64,000 bases of DNA from Anaerosolibacter carboniphilus (GTDB taxonomy: Bacteria; Bacillota; Clostridia; Peptostreptococcales; Thermotaleaceae): positions 1 through 64,000 of the forward strand of contig NZ_JACHEN010000014.1 in assembly GCF_014205875.1 (NCBI RefSeq). The letters are read 5' to 3'. This document shows, piece after piece, positions 29,201 through 38,582 of this stretch. Made by a program: the position numbers and the translations under genes. Each line of letters begins with the position of its first letter. The first letter of the stretch is position 1. The notes under the pieces are model-generated. The model had not been told where the DNA came from. It ran no database searches and saw only the letters and a program-made list of their open reading frames with translations.

Positions 29201-29228
29201 TAAAGATTTTGTCTAGAAATGCCGAAAA
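29201..29228 (+). promoter_or_regulatory. SigD (sigma-28)-type promoter of the flagellar genes
   Basis: TAAA (29201-29204), a 16-base spacer and GCCGAAAA (29221-29228) match the flagellar sigma consensus TAAA-N15-GCCGATAA well, one base longer in spacing. It lies 44 bases before the flhO start. Confidence 0.65.
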
Positions 29229-29271
29229 ATATAAATAGATTATGGACTAACCGTAAAGGGGTTGAAGCTTC

Positions 29272-30345
29272 ATGTTAAGAGGACTCTATACAGCTACTTC
29301 TGCCATGACAACAAACAATAAAAAGCTAGATGTTGTAACCAACAACATTGCAAATATCAATACAACGGGATATAAGAAGGATCTTGTGGTTTCAGAAACT
29401 TTTCCTGAAGTACTGATTAAAAAGATAGCAGGATCCAACGACATGATGGACACAGATTTCTTCAAAGGAGTCGAAGTCGTTCAAAATGGCAACACCTATG
29501 AGATGAAAACCGAGGGCGGATTCTTTCGCACCAAGACTCCTTTGGGAATAAGCTATGAAAAGGCTGTGAACTTTGCAGTCAATGAAGAAGGATATCTCAG
29601 TACATACTATCGCGATCAAGATGGAAACATCGATACTTCTGCAGGTTACCAGGTATTAGGTAACCGAGGCCCTATTTTGGTAGGAAACGGACAGCTGGAA
29701 GTGAACGACAGGGGACAAGTGATGGTAAATGGGAACATCGTAGACAATCTGGTGATGATTACACCACCAGGAATTATCGGTACGTTAAACTCTGGGGTAA
29801 GGCTAGATAAAATAGAAACAAATCATGAGCAAGGACAGGTCTATGAAACAGACAATAAAATGGATCTTGCCATAAAGGGAAGAGGATTTTTTCAGGTAGA
29901 GACACCAGAAGGGGTTCGCTATACAAGAGATGGCTCCTTTAAACTGAATACAGCAGGCGAACTGGTCACGGACGAAGGCTATCGCGTACTAGGTATAGAA
30001 GGCCCTATCGTAATTGAAGGAGCAGAATTGGCTGTATCAGAAAGAGGCAATATTTTGGTAGATGGAGAATATATCGATCAATTGAATATGATAGAGATCG
30101 TCAATCTAAGAGATTTGAGAAAAGATGGAGACAACCTATACCGTCTAGAGGATGGAATGGAGCTTGAAAGCCAACCCTTCAGAGGAGAAATTCTACAAGG
30201 CTTCCTGGAAGGCTCCAACGTGGACTCCGTAAAAGAAATGGTAGAAATGATCACCCTATTCAGAAACTACGAATCTAACCAACGCATGATCAAAGCCTAC
30301 GACGACACACTGCAGAAGACAGTGAATGATATAGGAAAGGTATAG
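29272..30345 (+). CDS. flhO: Flagellar hook-basal body protein (FlhO/FlgF type)
   Basis: A 357-residue rod or hook-base protein. The start MLRGLYTATSAMTTNNKKLD with NNIANINTTGYKK is the flagellar rod motif, and the C-terminal SNVDSVKEMVEMITLFRNYE is the matching coiled-coil end. It is longer than flhP, with a large central insert. A SigD-type promoter precedes it. With flhP and a FlgJ-like gene it forms the small flagellar cluster found after mbl in B. subtilis. Confidence 0.9.
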   Translation: MLRGLYTATSAMTTNNKKLDVVTNNIANINTTGYKKDLVVSETFPEVLIKKIAGSNDMMDTDFFKGVEVVQNGNTYEMKTEGGFFRTKTPLGISYEKAVNFAVNEEGYLSTYYRDQDGNIDTSAGYQVLGNRGPILVGNGQLEVNDRGQVMVNGNIVDNLVMITPPGIIGTLNSGVRLDKIETNHEQGQVYETDNKMDLAIKGRGFFQVETPEGVRYTRDGSFKLNTAGELVTDEGYRVLGIEGPIVIEGAELAVSERGNILVDGEYIDQLNMIEIVNLRDLRKDGDNLYRLEDGMELESQPFRGEILQGFLEGSNVDSVKEMVEMITLFRNYESNQRMIKAYDDTLQKTVNDIGKV

Positions 30346-30350
30346 AGTTT

Positions 30351-30860
30351 GGTTAGTAGTTAGAGGTTAGTAGCTAGTGGCAAAAATCATTTAGGGTGAT
30401 GAAAATGAGTGGATATAGAAAGTTGGATGTTTGGAATGAAGCTCATAAACTTACTTTAGACATATATCGAGTTACAGCCACTTTCCCTAATGAAGAAAAG
30501 TTTGGATTAATTAGTCAGATTAGAAGAGCTAGTTCTTCAATTCCTACTAATATTGCTGAAGGGCAAGGAAGATCAAATAACAAAGAGTTTGCCAATTTCG
30601 TGAGAATAGCAAAGGGTTCTGCTTCAGAAGTAGAATATCTTATCTATCTCTGTTATGAATTGGGTTATCTTAATAAAATCCAATTTGTTAATCTTAATAG
30701 ACAGATCGAGAGAATACTTGGGATGCTTAGCAATCTAATCTCATCTTTATATAAGTATACGAAGAGTTAGGAAAATTTGATTATCAGGATAAGATTTCTT
30801 ACTACTATGTATGTTTTGAGATGTGCACTACTAACCACTAACGACTAACTACTAACGAGA
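30351..30860. mobile_element. Family B element carrying a four-helix-bundle gene
   Basis: The left arm (GGTTAGTAGTTAGAGGTTAG, from 30352) and the right arm (CACTAACGACTAACTACTAA, near 30837) are inverted and of the same type as the empty elements elsewhere, but here they enclose a 366-base gene. The unit splits two flagellar genes that are normally adjacent, which suggests insertion. Mobility is inference. Confidence 0.55.
30405..30770 (+). CDS. Four-helix bundle protein (23S rRNA IVP family)
   Basis: A 121-residue helical protein. YRKLDVWNEAHKLTLDIYRV, RRASSSIPTNIAEGQGR and ARIAKGSASEVEYLIY-like RIAKGSASEVEYLIYLCYEL are hallmarks of the S23/IVP family, first seen in intervening sequences of 23S rRNA genes and of unknown function. 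It forms a pentamer in known structures. ATG 30405 is 8 bases after AGGG; 30399 is possible. It lies in protein-coding DNA between flhO and flhP, flanked by family B arms. Confidence 0.88.
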   Translation: MSGYRKLDVWNEAHKLTLDIYRVTATFPNEEKFGLISQIRRASSSIPTNIAEGQGRSNNKEFANFVRIAKGSASEVEYLIYLCYELGYLNKIQFVNLNRQIERILGMLSNLISSLYKYTKS

Positions 30861-30927
30861 ATTGAGATAAAATTATTGAAGACGATTAACTTATCAAATA
30901 GAATAACAATACAAAGGAGGCCAAAAC

Positions 30928-31719
30928 ATGCGCGCTTTATGGACTGCTGCATCAGGAATGAAAGCTCAGCAATTAAATGTAGATACAATCGCAAATAACA
31001 TGGCGAATGTGAATACAACAGGATACAAAAAACAAAGAGTGGAATTTAAAGATCTTTTATATGAGACATTGAGTAGGACGAATTTAGATCAGGGACAAGG
31101 CAAGCCTGTAAACCTTGAGGTAGGACACGGTGTTATGCCCACGGCAACCACGAGATCCTTCACAAAAGGAAACTTGGAGCAAACCAATAATGATTTGGAT
31201 TTTGCCATTGATGGAGATGGCTTCTTTGTAGTAAGAGATGAAAATGATAATCTGCTCTATACAAAAGACGGCAGTTTCAAACTAAGCGTAGAAGACGAGG
31301 AAGCAAGACTGGTGACATCAGATGGTTACTATCTACAGGCTGATGGGGCTGATGTGGAGCTTGGTTCTGATATTGAAGAAATAAATGTATCGGATCTAGG
31401 CATAATCACCGTAAGAAGAAAGGGCGAAGAAGATATCGAAGAGATTGGACAACTAACTCTGGCTCGATTTGTAAATCCAGCAGGTTTAGAATCTATAGGA
31501 AAAAATCTCCTAAGACCAACGGCCGCTTCAGGAGAAGCTATCGAAGCCTTCGAAGGAGAAGCGGGCAGCATCGTACAAGGTTTCTTAGAGACATCCAACG
31601 TACAAATCGTTGAAGAGATGATCAAACTCATCACAGCCCAAAGAGCCTACGAGATCAATTCCAAATCCATCCAAACCGCAGACCAGATGCTAGAACAAGC
31701 AAATAACTTGAGAAGATAG
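30928..31719 (+). CDS. flhP: Flagellar basal-body rod protein (FlhP/FlgG type)
   Basis: A 263-residue distal rod protein. MRALWTAASGMKAQQLNVDT followed by NNMANVNTTGYKK is the FlgG-type start, and ETSNVQIVEEMIKLITAQRA the conserved end. ATG follows AAAGGAGG. It may be transcribed with flhO across the inserted element or from its own promoter; I saw none. Confidence 0.92.
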   Translation: MRALWTAASGMKAQQLNVDTIANNMANVNTTGYKKQRVEFKDLLYETLSRTNLDQGQGKPVNLEVGHGVMPTATTRSFTKGNLEQTNNDLDFAIDGDGFFVVRDENDNLLYTKDGSFKLSVEDEEARLVTSDGYYLQADGADVELGSDIEEINVSDLGIITVRRKGEEDIEEIGQLTLARFVNPAGLESIGKNLLRPTAASGEAIEAFEGEAGSIVQGFLETSNVQIVEEMIKLITAQRAYEINSKSIQTADQMLEQANNLRR

Positions 31720-31761
31720 AATTCTTTGACTAGACAAGTCTAGCGAAAAGAGGTGCTAAAT

Positions 31762-32130
31762 ATGAAGATTGATGGTAGTCTTCCTATATCAACAAATCAA
31801 GGACAGTATAAGAAAGATGAGGTTCAAGCTGAGAATTTTCAAAAAACGTTCGAGAAAGCGAAAGAAAACCAGGACGAGAAAAGGCTTATGCAGACTTGTA
31901 AAGAGCTGGAATCTGTCTTTGTGAATATGATGTTCAAAAACATGCGTGCTACTGTTCCGAGCGATGGATTCATTGAAAAAAGCTTTGGAAGAGAAACTTT
32001 TGAAGGAATGCTAGACGAGAAGATAGCCGAAACCCTTGCAAAGGGTCAGGGCGTCGGATTGGCCCAGCAGATGTACAAACAACTGTCAAGAAATTTAAAA
32101 AACCAGTCTCCAGAGGATTCAAAATTATAG
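31762..32130 (+). CDS. FlgJ-like rod-binding protein
   Basis: A 122-residue protein equivalent to the N-terminal rod-binding domain of FlgJ, without a muramidase domain, as is common in Firmicutes. CKELESVFVNMMFKNMRATV and GRETFEGMLDEKIAETLAKG match the domain. ATG 31762 follows AAGAGGTG; an in-frame GTG at 31753 overlaps that site. It closes the flagellar group. Confidence 0.85.
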   Translation: MKIDGSLPISTNQGQYKKDEVQAENFQKTFEKAKENQDEKRLMQTCKELESVFVNMMFKNMRATVPSDGFIEKSFGRETFEGMLDEKIAETLAKGQGVGLAQQMYKQLSRNLKNQSPEDSKL

Positions 32131-32228
32131 AGAATTGGAATACTTATTACAGCAAGCAGTGAATTTATTATGTTTTGGAAATAATTTGGAAGATTTAAAG
32201 GAATATTCTTATATCTTGTTGAATCAGT

Positions 32229-32260
32229 AAGAGTTAGAGAAATCTAGCTCTTTTGTTTTG
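32229..32260 (+). terminator. Terminator of the flagellar genes
   Basis: AAGAGTTAGA pairs with TCTAGCTCTT (10 bp, one G-T) around GAAA, followed by TTGTTTTG. The rest of the gap up to fabZ (32261-32468) is very AT-rich, with a TATAAT at 32319 but no convincing -35. Confidence 0.75.
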
Positions 32261-32468
32261 TAAAATGTACTATAAAGTGTATCATTTAACAAAAATCCAT
32301 AATTTGTTGAAAAATGTATATAATAGCGCTAAAATGAAAGAGAACAATATTTCAAAATTGCTTATTAAAAAAATTTTTTCTTTCAAATCTTAATGGTTTT
32401 AGAATAAATATAACAAAAAATGACTACGATTAGCGTTAAGCTAAGACTTAGCCAAAGGAGAGATAAAA

Positions 32469-32900
32469 ATGTTAAATAATATGGAAATTCAAAAAATCAT
32501 TCCTCATAGATATCCATTTCTATTGGTTGATAGAATCGAGGAAGTGGAAGCAGGCAAAAAAGCAATAGGTATAAAAAATGTAACAATAAACGAACCTTTC
32601 TTTCAAGGCCATTTTCCTGGAAACCCTATCATGCCAGGAGTATTGATCGTAGAGGCTATGGCTCAAGTAGGGGCTGTAGCTATGATGTCCCTAGAAGAGA
32701 ATAAAGGAAAACTTGGCGTTTTTGCAGGTATTGATGAACTGCGCTTCAAAAGACAGGTAGTGCCTGGAGACACCCTGAGAATGGAAGTAGAGATGATCGC
32801 CTTGAAAAGAAATATTGGCAAAGCACAAGCTACTGCTTACGTAGGAGAAGACGTAGCTTGTAAAGGTATTCTTACCTTTGCACTAATCAATCAGGAATAG
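32469..32900 (+). CDS. fabZ: 3-hydroxyacyl-ACP dehydratase FabZ
   Basis: A 143-residue hot-dog fold dehydratase of fatty acid synthesis. The catalytic His is in [20 protein letters not shown], where the Glu of the pair also lies. [19 protein letters not shown] is the family N terminus. ATG follows AAAGGAGA. The location after flhP matches ywpB/fabZ in B. subtilis and marks the end of the conserved block. Confidence 0.95.
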   Translation: MLNNMEIQKIIPHRYPFLLVDRIEEVEAGKKAIGIKNVTINEPFFQGHFPGNPIMPGVLIVEAMAQVGAVAMMSLEENKGKLGVFAGIDELRFKRQVVPGDTLRMEVEMIALKRNIGKAQATAYVGEDVACKGILTFALINQE

Positions 32901-32948
32901 CAATATAGACATGGATCTTCATCAAAATAGGTTCTTGACATTGATGTT

Positions 32949-32974
32949 GTCATTCTGAACGTAGTGAAGAATCT
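32949..32974 (+). repeat. Family A single half-site
   Basis: GTCATTCTGAACGTAGTGAA followed by GAATCT, with no inverted partner nearby. Confidence 0.6.
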
Positions 32975-33070
32975 TAAGATCCTTTGTTTTATAAGAATGA
33001 TAGATACAAAAGTAGATTTACTTATTAAACACAGTTTTTAGTGTCGACTCATAAATATAAATATTATTGT

Positions 33071-33094
33071 AGAGAACAGGCATGCCTGTTCTCC
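33071..33094. repeat. Perfect palindrome upstream of the glycan locus
   Basis: GAGAACAGGCATGCCTGTTCTC is an uninterrupted 22-base palindrome preceded by GTA (assigned to family C by form). It lies just before the first glycan gene. Confidence 0.6.
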
Positions 33095-33131
33095 AACAAA
33101 ACAAAAGATAACGGAAGGGTAGGAACTTACG

Positions 33132-34088
33132 ATGGAAGAAATCTCTGTACGGGAATTGATTGAAATAATGCTTAAAAGAAAAAAAATGATCTTGGTAATT
33201 CCTTTGATATTTGTTTTAATCAGTGGAATCTTAAGCTTCTTTGTTCTATCACCAACCTATGAGGCAGTTACCACATTGGCAGTATCTAGCATCGTACCCA
33301 TTACAAATACAAATACTCCAACAACAAATGTCGTGATGCCTGGTGGCGAGCAAGTAGTAGATATCAATGAGATGATGAAGTATTTAGACAAAAGTGCAGA
33401 AAGAGATATTTCGGCTATGTTGAATTCACTGCTTAAATATAATCAGATGTCCATAGAAGCCTTTGTAACTCAGACTGAAAATGCTCAAATCATGCAAAAA
33501 GTGATCGATGAATTGAATTTAGCAGAGCAAGGTTATGGGATTAGAAACCTGAGAGATAAAATCGCAGTAGAAAATACAAAGGGAACCAATTTGGTGGAAA
33601 TAAAAGTGGAAGATGAAGATCCAAAGGTGGCTGCAAAGATATCTAATGCTATCTCTAAACATTTGATTCAATTCATTACAGAAGAAAACAGTAAGCAAAC
33701 GAAGAAATTAAAAAAATATATTGATGAATTGATTGCGCTGGAAGAAAAAAAGATTGATGACCTGAGTCATCAGATTGCTTCGCTAGATCTAAACGCCAGT
33801 AATTATAAATCAACTAAATCGAGATTAGATGCAAGACTATTGGTATTAAATAATACTTATCAAGCATTGATACAAAAAAGTGAACAACTTGATTTGATTG
33901 ATAAGGCAGATTTTGGAGATTCTAGTATCACCATTACTGCACCTGCCTATGAACCAAGAAAACCTGTTTCTCCAAATAAAATACTGAATATTGCTATTGC
34001 CTTTGTATTGGGATTGATGATATCTGTATTCATCGCATTCTTCCAAGAATACTGGGAAAACTCGGCACCTGTTAAAACTGAAAAATAG
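33132..34088 (+). CDS. Wzz/YveK-type chain-length regulator
   Basis: A 318-residue membrane protein with two helices (about 22-40 and 285-303) bracketing a periplasm-facing coiled-coil domain. SVRELIEIMLKRKKMILVIP and the late PRKPVSPNKILNIAIAFVLG are the Wzz signature. It would set the length of the polymer made by the locus. No tyrosine kinase gene follows, unlike many capsule operons. Confidence 0.87.
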   Translation: MEEISVRELIEIMLKRKKMILVIPLIFVLISGILSFFVLSPTYEAVTTLAVSSIVPITNTNTPTTNVVMPGGEQVVDINEMMKYLDKSAERDISAMLNSLLKYNQMSIEAFVTQTENAQIMQKVIDELNLAEQGYGIRNLRDKIAVENTKGTNLVEIKVEDEDPKVAAKISNAISKHLIQFITEENSKQTKKLKKYIDELIALEEKKIDDLSHQIASLDLNASNYKSTKSRLDARLLVLNNTYQALIQKSEQLDLIDKADFGDSSITITAPAYEPRKPVSPNKILNIAIAFVLGLMISVFIAFFQEYWENSAPVKTEK

Positions 34089-34261
34089 ACAACAGATAGG
34101 AAAGTACTAATTGAAAGGTTTAACTGTATGGATTGATGCTTCACCAGCCGAAAGACTTTCCTGCATAAAATAAGAAATTATGAAAGTTCATGGTACAGAA
34201 AAAGTGCATCCTATGGTTTGCAATTCTAAAAAAATGATTTCGTAAAATATGGAGGCTGCTT

Positions 34262-37201
34262 ATGACTATCAAAACAAAGAAAAAAACAAATGATTTATAT
34301 GGCATATTGTCTCCAGGGCAATATCTGGTATTTATTTCCTTGTGCATATTGTTGTTTTACCCACCTTTCTTTAGAGGGCTATTTTTCGAAAAAGAACTTT
34401 TGATTACTCATATTTTCACTTTTATATTGTTTGGTATATGGATACTGTCAAAAATTAAATCTGTCACCTTCAAATTAGTAGATTCTAAAACTGATATATT
34501 AGCACTAGGCGTCTTGTTGATGTATGGTATCTCCATACTTTATGGAGTCAATACTCGATTGTCTATTGCAGAGTTTTTAAAATATGCAAACTACATTGCG
34601 ATTTATTTTATGGTAAAGAAATTTACTCAAGAATATCCTCAAACAAAGAAATATATATTACATGCACTCTTATTCAGTGGAGTCATCGTATCTATCATCG
34701 GAGTAGGAAGTGCCATCGGTACATTCAATTATAACGGTGCCTTTGCCAGCGGCAGAATCAACTCTACTTTTCAGTATCCTAATACTTTGGCCTCCTATCT
34801 ATTTGTACTATTTATCTTAGCCCTAGGATTGCTACAAGATTCCGAAAGTAAAAAAGAGCAGCTTCTCTATGGAGGGTTATGCAATATATATCTATTTACC
34901 TTTATTCCTACCTTTTCAAGGGGGATGTGGCTTCTAGCGCCTATCATCTATCTTGTTTATTTTGCATGTATCCCTAATAAAAAGAAAATGGAGACAATAT
35001 ATTTTAGTATTTTGACGATGTTGCCAGCGGGAGTATTCTCTTTATTCTTTATACGTGGAATTGGGAAAAGTCCTGCATTGTTACAGTGGATGATTACAAT
35101 CCTATCTATAGGGATAACGATTGGGTTGATTTATTTATTGGAAAAGCGAAATATTGATTATGATAAAATTTCTTTTAGAAAAATACTAATGGTGGCAACA
35201 GTACTTGTGATAGGATTAGTTATAGCCATAACGCTTGCGTTCAGCATGACACAACCTTTAACTCTTTCTAATATGAGCAGCCAAGAAGATGCATATAAAA
35301 TTGTGACTCGAGATATATCAAACATATTTAAAAATATGGATTATCGCTTTGAAGTATCAGCAATAATCAAAAATCCAGAAAATAAACCCTATGGGGGCAG
35401 AATAGATATTTATAGTATAAATGGAAAAGGTGAGTCAGAAGTACTTGTAACAGAAAATATAGTAGAAGATAAAAAGATTGATCTAAGTTTTACAACTTTA
35501 GATACAACAGAAGCTATAAGAATCAGCTTTTCAAATTATTATGGAAATACAGAAGTTGTCTTTGACCAAGGCAAAGTTTTCGATGCTGATACAGGGGAAA
35601 AGATTAATGATTTAAAGCTTAGTTATAAATATATCCCTGAGAGTCTCATTACGAGGATAAATAGTATTACGGCTGGAGACAGCAGTATACAAGGAAGAAT
35701 GTCCTTTTACAAGGATGCCTTAAAGATTATAAAAGATCGCCTACTATTTGGCGCTGGTGGTGGTGCTTGGGCAACCTTATACTTTATGTATCAATCTTAT
35801 ATGTACTGGACAACCCAAGCCCATAATTATTTCTTACAGTTATGGATTGAGATCGGAACTGTGGGTTTGCTTATATATTTAACTTTCATTATTATGATGT
35901 TATTTAATGTATTCAAGACATTAAGAAAATCGGACAGCGATGAAATTAAGATAACAGAAGTGAGTATAAGCATAGGATGGGTGGCAATCCTTGCCCATAG
36001 TGTTATGGATTTTGATTTATCTTTAGGAGCTATGTCAATCCTGCTTTGGACGTTATATGCCCTAACTAGGCAGGACTTTGTTCTTAAGGTAAGGGAGACA
36101 ACGAGTTTGAAATATTATCGTTACGGGATAGTTGTATTAACTTTTGCACTAGCATTAGGGAGTATGTCTCTCTCCATGGCACAAGGATTTATAGAAGATG
36201 GGATTCTAGCAACTGAACAAAAAGAAATACAGGAAGCCATAGGATACTTTGAAAAAGCTGCAGCTCTAGATCCTTTCTCTGCATCTAACCGTATAGACTT
36301 AGCTACACTATATATAATGACAGGGAAGAATGATCAAGAATGGCTATTGAAGACGGAAAAACAACTAGAAAAGGCTGTAGAACTAGAACCTTATAGTCTC
36401 AAAATTCTTAAGAAGGCTGCAGAGCTTAGTATACAAACAGGCCATTATTTGAAAGGATTAGGATATCTAGACCAAATGATAGAAGTACAGCCTATGCATA
36501 TAGATAATTATGTATATCAAACAAATGGATATTTGACTGTAATTAGTTTTTTGATGAATAGTGGAGATCGTAAAAGCTTAGAGAACGTTATTGATAAAAT
36601 ACCTGACATTAAAAATATGCTAAATAAAACAGCTCAAAGTTCGTTGCAGCCTATACAAATGAGCGTAGGTTTAGATTTGAACCTACAAAAGCTTGATTAT
36701 GTCTTAGAAAATAGAGGAAACATTGAAAAATTAAAGCGTTTAAAGGATGTTGAAATATATAACAATTTTGACATGGATATTGATCAGAATAATATTCCTG
36801 ATGGAGCTAGAATTACTAATACTCCTAATGGCAAACTAAAGCTAAAAGAAAATGAACAATATGTTACTCTTCTAAATGAAGGCTCAGACTATGGTGTGTT
36901 TTGGATCGATCATATGAAGTTAGAATCAAATAGTAACTATATATTAGAAGTTAATTACAGTAGTACTGTACAAGACGACAAATTTGACTTGTATGTTTAT
37001 GATTATTCAAGCGGAAAGAGTACAATTATTGCACGTTTAGATAATCTACAGAAGAGCGATCATTTTACAACAAGAACACTACAGTTTATAACGCCAGAAG
37101 CAATAACAGCGGAGAAACAAAGGATTGGGGTTGTGCATCGTGGAAACGATGAGGGCGTTATAAAAATTCGTCAAGTAAGCCTAATGAAGGAGAACAACTG
37201 A
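34262..37201 (+). CDS. O-antigen ligase/polymerase-type membrane protein with TPR tail
   Basis: A 979-residue protein. The first about 620 residues hold a dozen or so membrane helices with an O-antigen ligase/Wzy-like loop (GAGGGAWATLYFMYQSYMYW, then TQAHNYFLQLWIEIGTVG). TPR-like helices follow (AIGYFEKAAALDPFSASNRI, KQLEKAVELEPYSLKILKKA), and then a beta-rich C-terminal domain from about 855. The soluble part between helices 10 and 11 (around 340-450) is unusually large. It probably joins or transfers glycan repeat units. The ribosome site is weak (TGGAGGC). Confidence 0.82.
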   Translation: MTIKTKKKTNDLYGILSPGQYLVFISLCILLFYPPFFRGLFFEKELLITHIFTFILFGIWILSKIKSVTFKLVDSKTDILALGVLLMYGISILYGVNTRLSIAEFLKYANYIAIYFMVKKFTQEYPQTKKYILHALLFSGVIVSIIGVGSAIGTFNYNGAFASGRINSTFQYPNTLASYLFVLFILALGLLQDSESKKEQLLYGGLCNIYLFTFIPTFSRGMWLLAPIIYLVYFACIPNKKKMETIYFSILTMLPAGVFSLFFIRGIGKSPALLQWMITILSIGITIGLIYLLEKRNIDYDKISFRKILMVATVLVIGLVIAITLAFSMTQPLTLSNMSSQEDAYKIVTRDISNIFKNMDYRFEVSAIIKNPENKPYGGRIDIYSINGKGESEVLVTENIVEDKKIDLSFTTLDTTEAIRISFSNYYGNTEVVFDQGKVFDADTGEKINDLKLSYKYIPESLITRINSITAGDSSIQGRMSFYKDALKIIKDRLLFGAGGGAWATLYFMYQSYMYWTTQAHNYFLQLWIEIGTVGLLIYLTFIIMMLFNVFKTLRKSDSDEIKITEVSISIGWVAILAHSVMDFDLSLGAMSILLWTLYALTRQDFVLKVRETTSLKYYRYGIVVLTFALALGSMSLSMAQGFIEDGILATEQKEIQEAIGYFEKAAALDPFSASNRIDLATLYIMTGKNDQEWLLKTEKQLEKAVELEPYSLKILKKAAELSIQTGHYLKGLGYLDQMIEVQPMHIDNYVYQTNGYLTVISFLMNSGDRKSLENVIDKIPDIKNMLNKTAQSSLQPIQMSVGLDLNLQKLDYVLENRGNIEKLKRLKDVEIYNNFDMDIDQNNIPDGARITNTPNGKLKLKENEQYVTLLNEGSDYGVFWIDHMKLESNSNYILEVNYSSTVQDDKFDLYVYDYSSGKSTIIARLDNLQKSDHFTTRTLQFITPEAITAEKQRIGVVHRGNDEGVIKIRQVSLMKENN

Positions 37202-37469
37202 TCATAAAATAAAGAATTGTCCTTTAGAATAGTAGGGATATGTTTCAATGTTTATTGCAAGGAAGGAATATAACATCAGATTCTGTATTTATAAAGGACT
37301 GAAGGGTTTAAACTAAATAAGATAGTTATGAAAATAAGATAAGTTAAATCTTATACCAAACTTAAGTTATGAAAGGGATATATTATTATTCAGTCCCTTC
37401 TATATACCTAGAGTTAGTTAGACCATAAATTTGAAAGGTAAATATTCTAGAGAAAAGGAGCACTTAGAT
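37202..37469. other. Gap before the bacillosamine genes
   Basis: AT-rich with a weak GGGATATA...TCAGTCCC stem-loop (37377-37399); no clear promoter was recognised. Confidence 0.3.
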
Positions 37470-38582
37470 ATGGGCGATAAAATATATCTGTCTTCACCTC
37501 ATATGAGTGATGAAGGGTATGAAATGCAGTATATACAAGAAGCGTTTGATACTAACTGGATTGCGCCTCTTGGCAAGAATGTAAATGAGTTTGAATATGG
37601 GATTGCTGCTAAAGTAGGTGTCAAATCGGCTGCAGCATTATCATCGGGAACGGCTGCCATTCATTTGGCCCTTAAAGCTGTAGGAGTAGGTGCAGGAGAT
37701 ATCGTCTTTTGTCCGACACTGACTTTCTCTGCTACAGCGAATCCAATTATTTATCAAGGTGCGGTACCTGTGTTTATTGATAGTGATTATGAAACTTGGA
37801 ATATGAGTCCAGTAGTATTAGAAAAAGCATTCGAGAAGTATCCAAATGTAAAAGCTGTATTAGTGGTTCACCTTTATGGCTTATCTGCAGATATGGATAA
37901 GGTTGTTGAGGTTTGTAAGAAACGAAACGTTTTGCTAATTGAGGATGCAGCTGAGAGTTTAGGCACTTATTATAAAGGAAAGCATACTGGTACTTTCGGA
38001 GATTATGGTATCTTTTCCTTCAATGGAAATAAGATCATCACGACTTCAGGCGGCGGGATGCTTGTTTCAGATAATGAAGAGAAAATTGCTAAAACAAGGT
38101 TTTGGGCAACGCAAGCAAGAGACCAAGCAAGGCACTACCAGCATAGCGAATTAGGGTTCAATTACCGTATGAGCAATGTCGTGGCTGGGATTGGAAGAGG
38201 ACAGCTTAAGGTATTAGACCAAAGAGTGGCTCAGAAGAAGTATATCTTTGAGTTTTACAAGAGAGAGCTTGGTCAGTTAGAAGGCGTAGACTTCATGCCT
38301 ATCAACGAATGGAATGAGCCGAATTACTGGTTAAGTGTCATGACCTTGAGTGGAAAAGTAAGACCACTTGATGTAATGGAAGCTCTTGAGAGAGACAATA
38401 TCGAATCAAGACCTATTTGGAAGCCGATGCATATGCAGCCATTCTTCGCTGAGTATGATTATATCGGGGGAGATGTTAGCGAGAAGTTATTTGAGACTGG
38501 TGTATGCCTTCCAAGTGATACGAAGATGACAGATTCTGATTTAGAGAGAATTTGTAGGATTATTAAGGAGTTGTGGAGATAA
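37470..38582 (+). CDS. pglE: Aminotransferase for bacillosamine synthesis (PglE type)
   Basis: A 370-residue DegT/DnrJ/EryC1-type PLP enzyme. IYLSSPHMSDEGYEMQYIQE and FDTNWIAPLGKNVNEFE are very characteristic of PglE/LegC-type enzymes, and the PLP Lys lies in FSFNGNKIITTSGGGML. It would aminate the 4-keto sugar made by PglF to give UDP-4-amino-GlcNAc. ATG 37470 follows AAAGGAG; a frame open to 37431 precedes it. pglC starts at the base after its stop. Confidence 0.88.
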   Translation: MGDKIYLSSPHMSDEGYEMQYIQEAFDTNWIAPLGKNVNEFEYGIAAKVGVKSAAALSSGTAAIHLALKAVGVGAGDIVFCPTLTFSATANPIIYQGAVPVFIDSDYETWNMSPVVLEKAFEKYPNVKAVLVVHLYGLSADMDKVVEVCKKRNVLLIEDAAESLGTYYKGKHTGTFGDYGIFSFNGNKIITTSGGGMLVSDNEEKIAKTRFWATQARDQARHYQHSELGFNYRMSNVVAGIGRGQLKVLDQRVAQKKYIFEFYKRELGQLEGVDFMPINEWNEPNYWLSVMTLSGKVRPLDVMEALERDNIESRPIWKPMHMQPFFAEYDYIGGDVSEKLFETGVCLPSDTKMTDSDLERICRIIKELWR

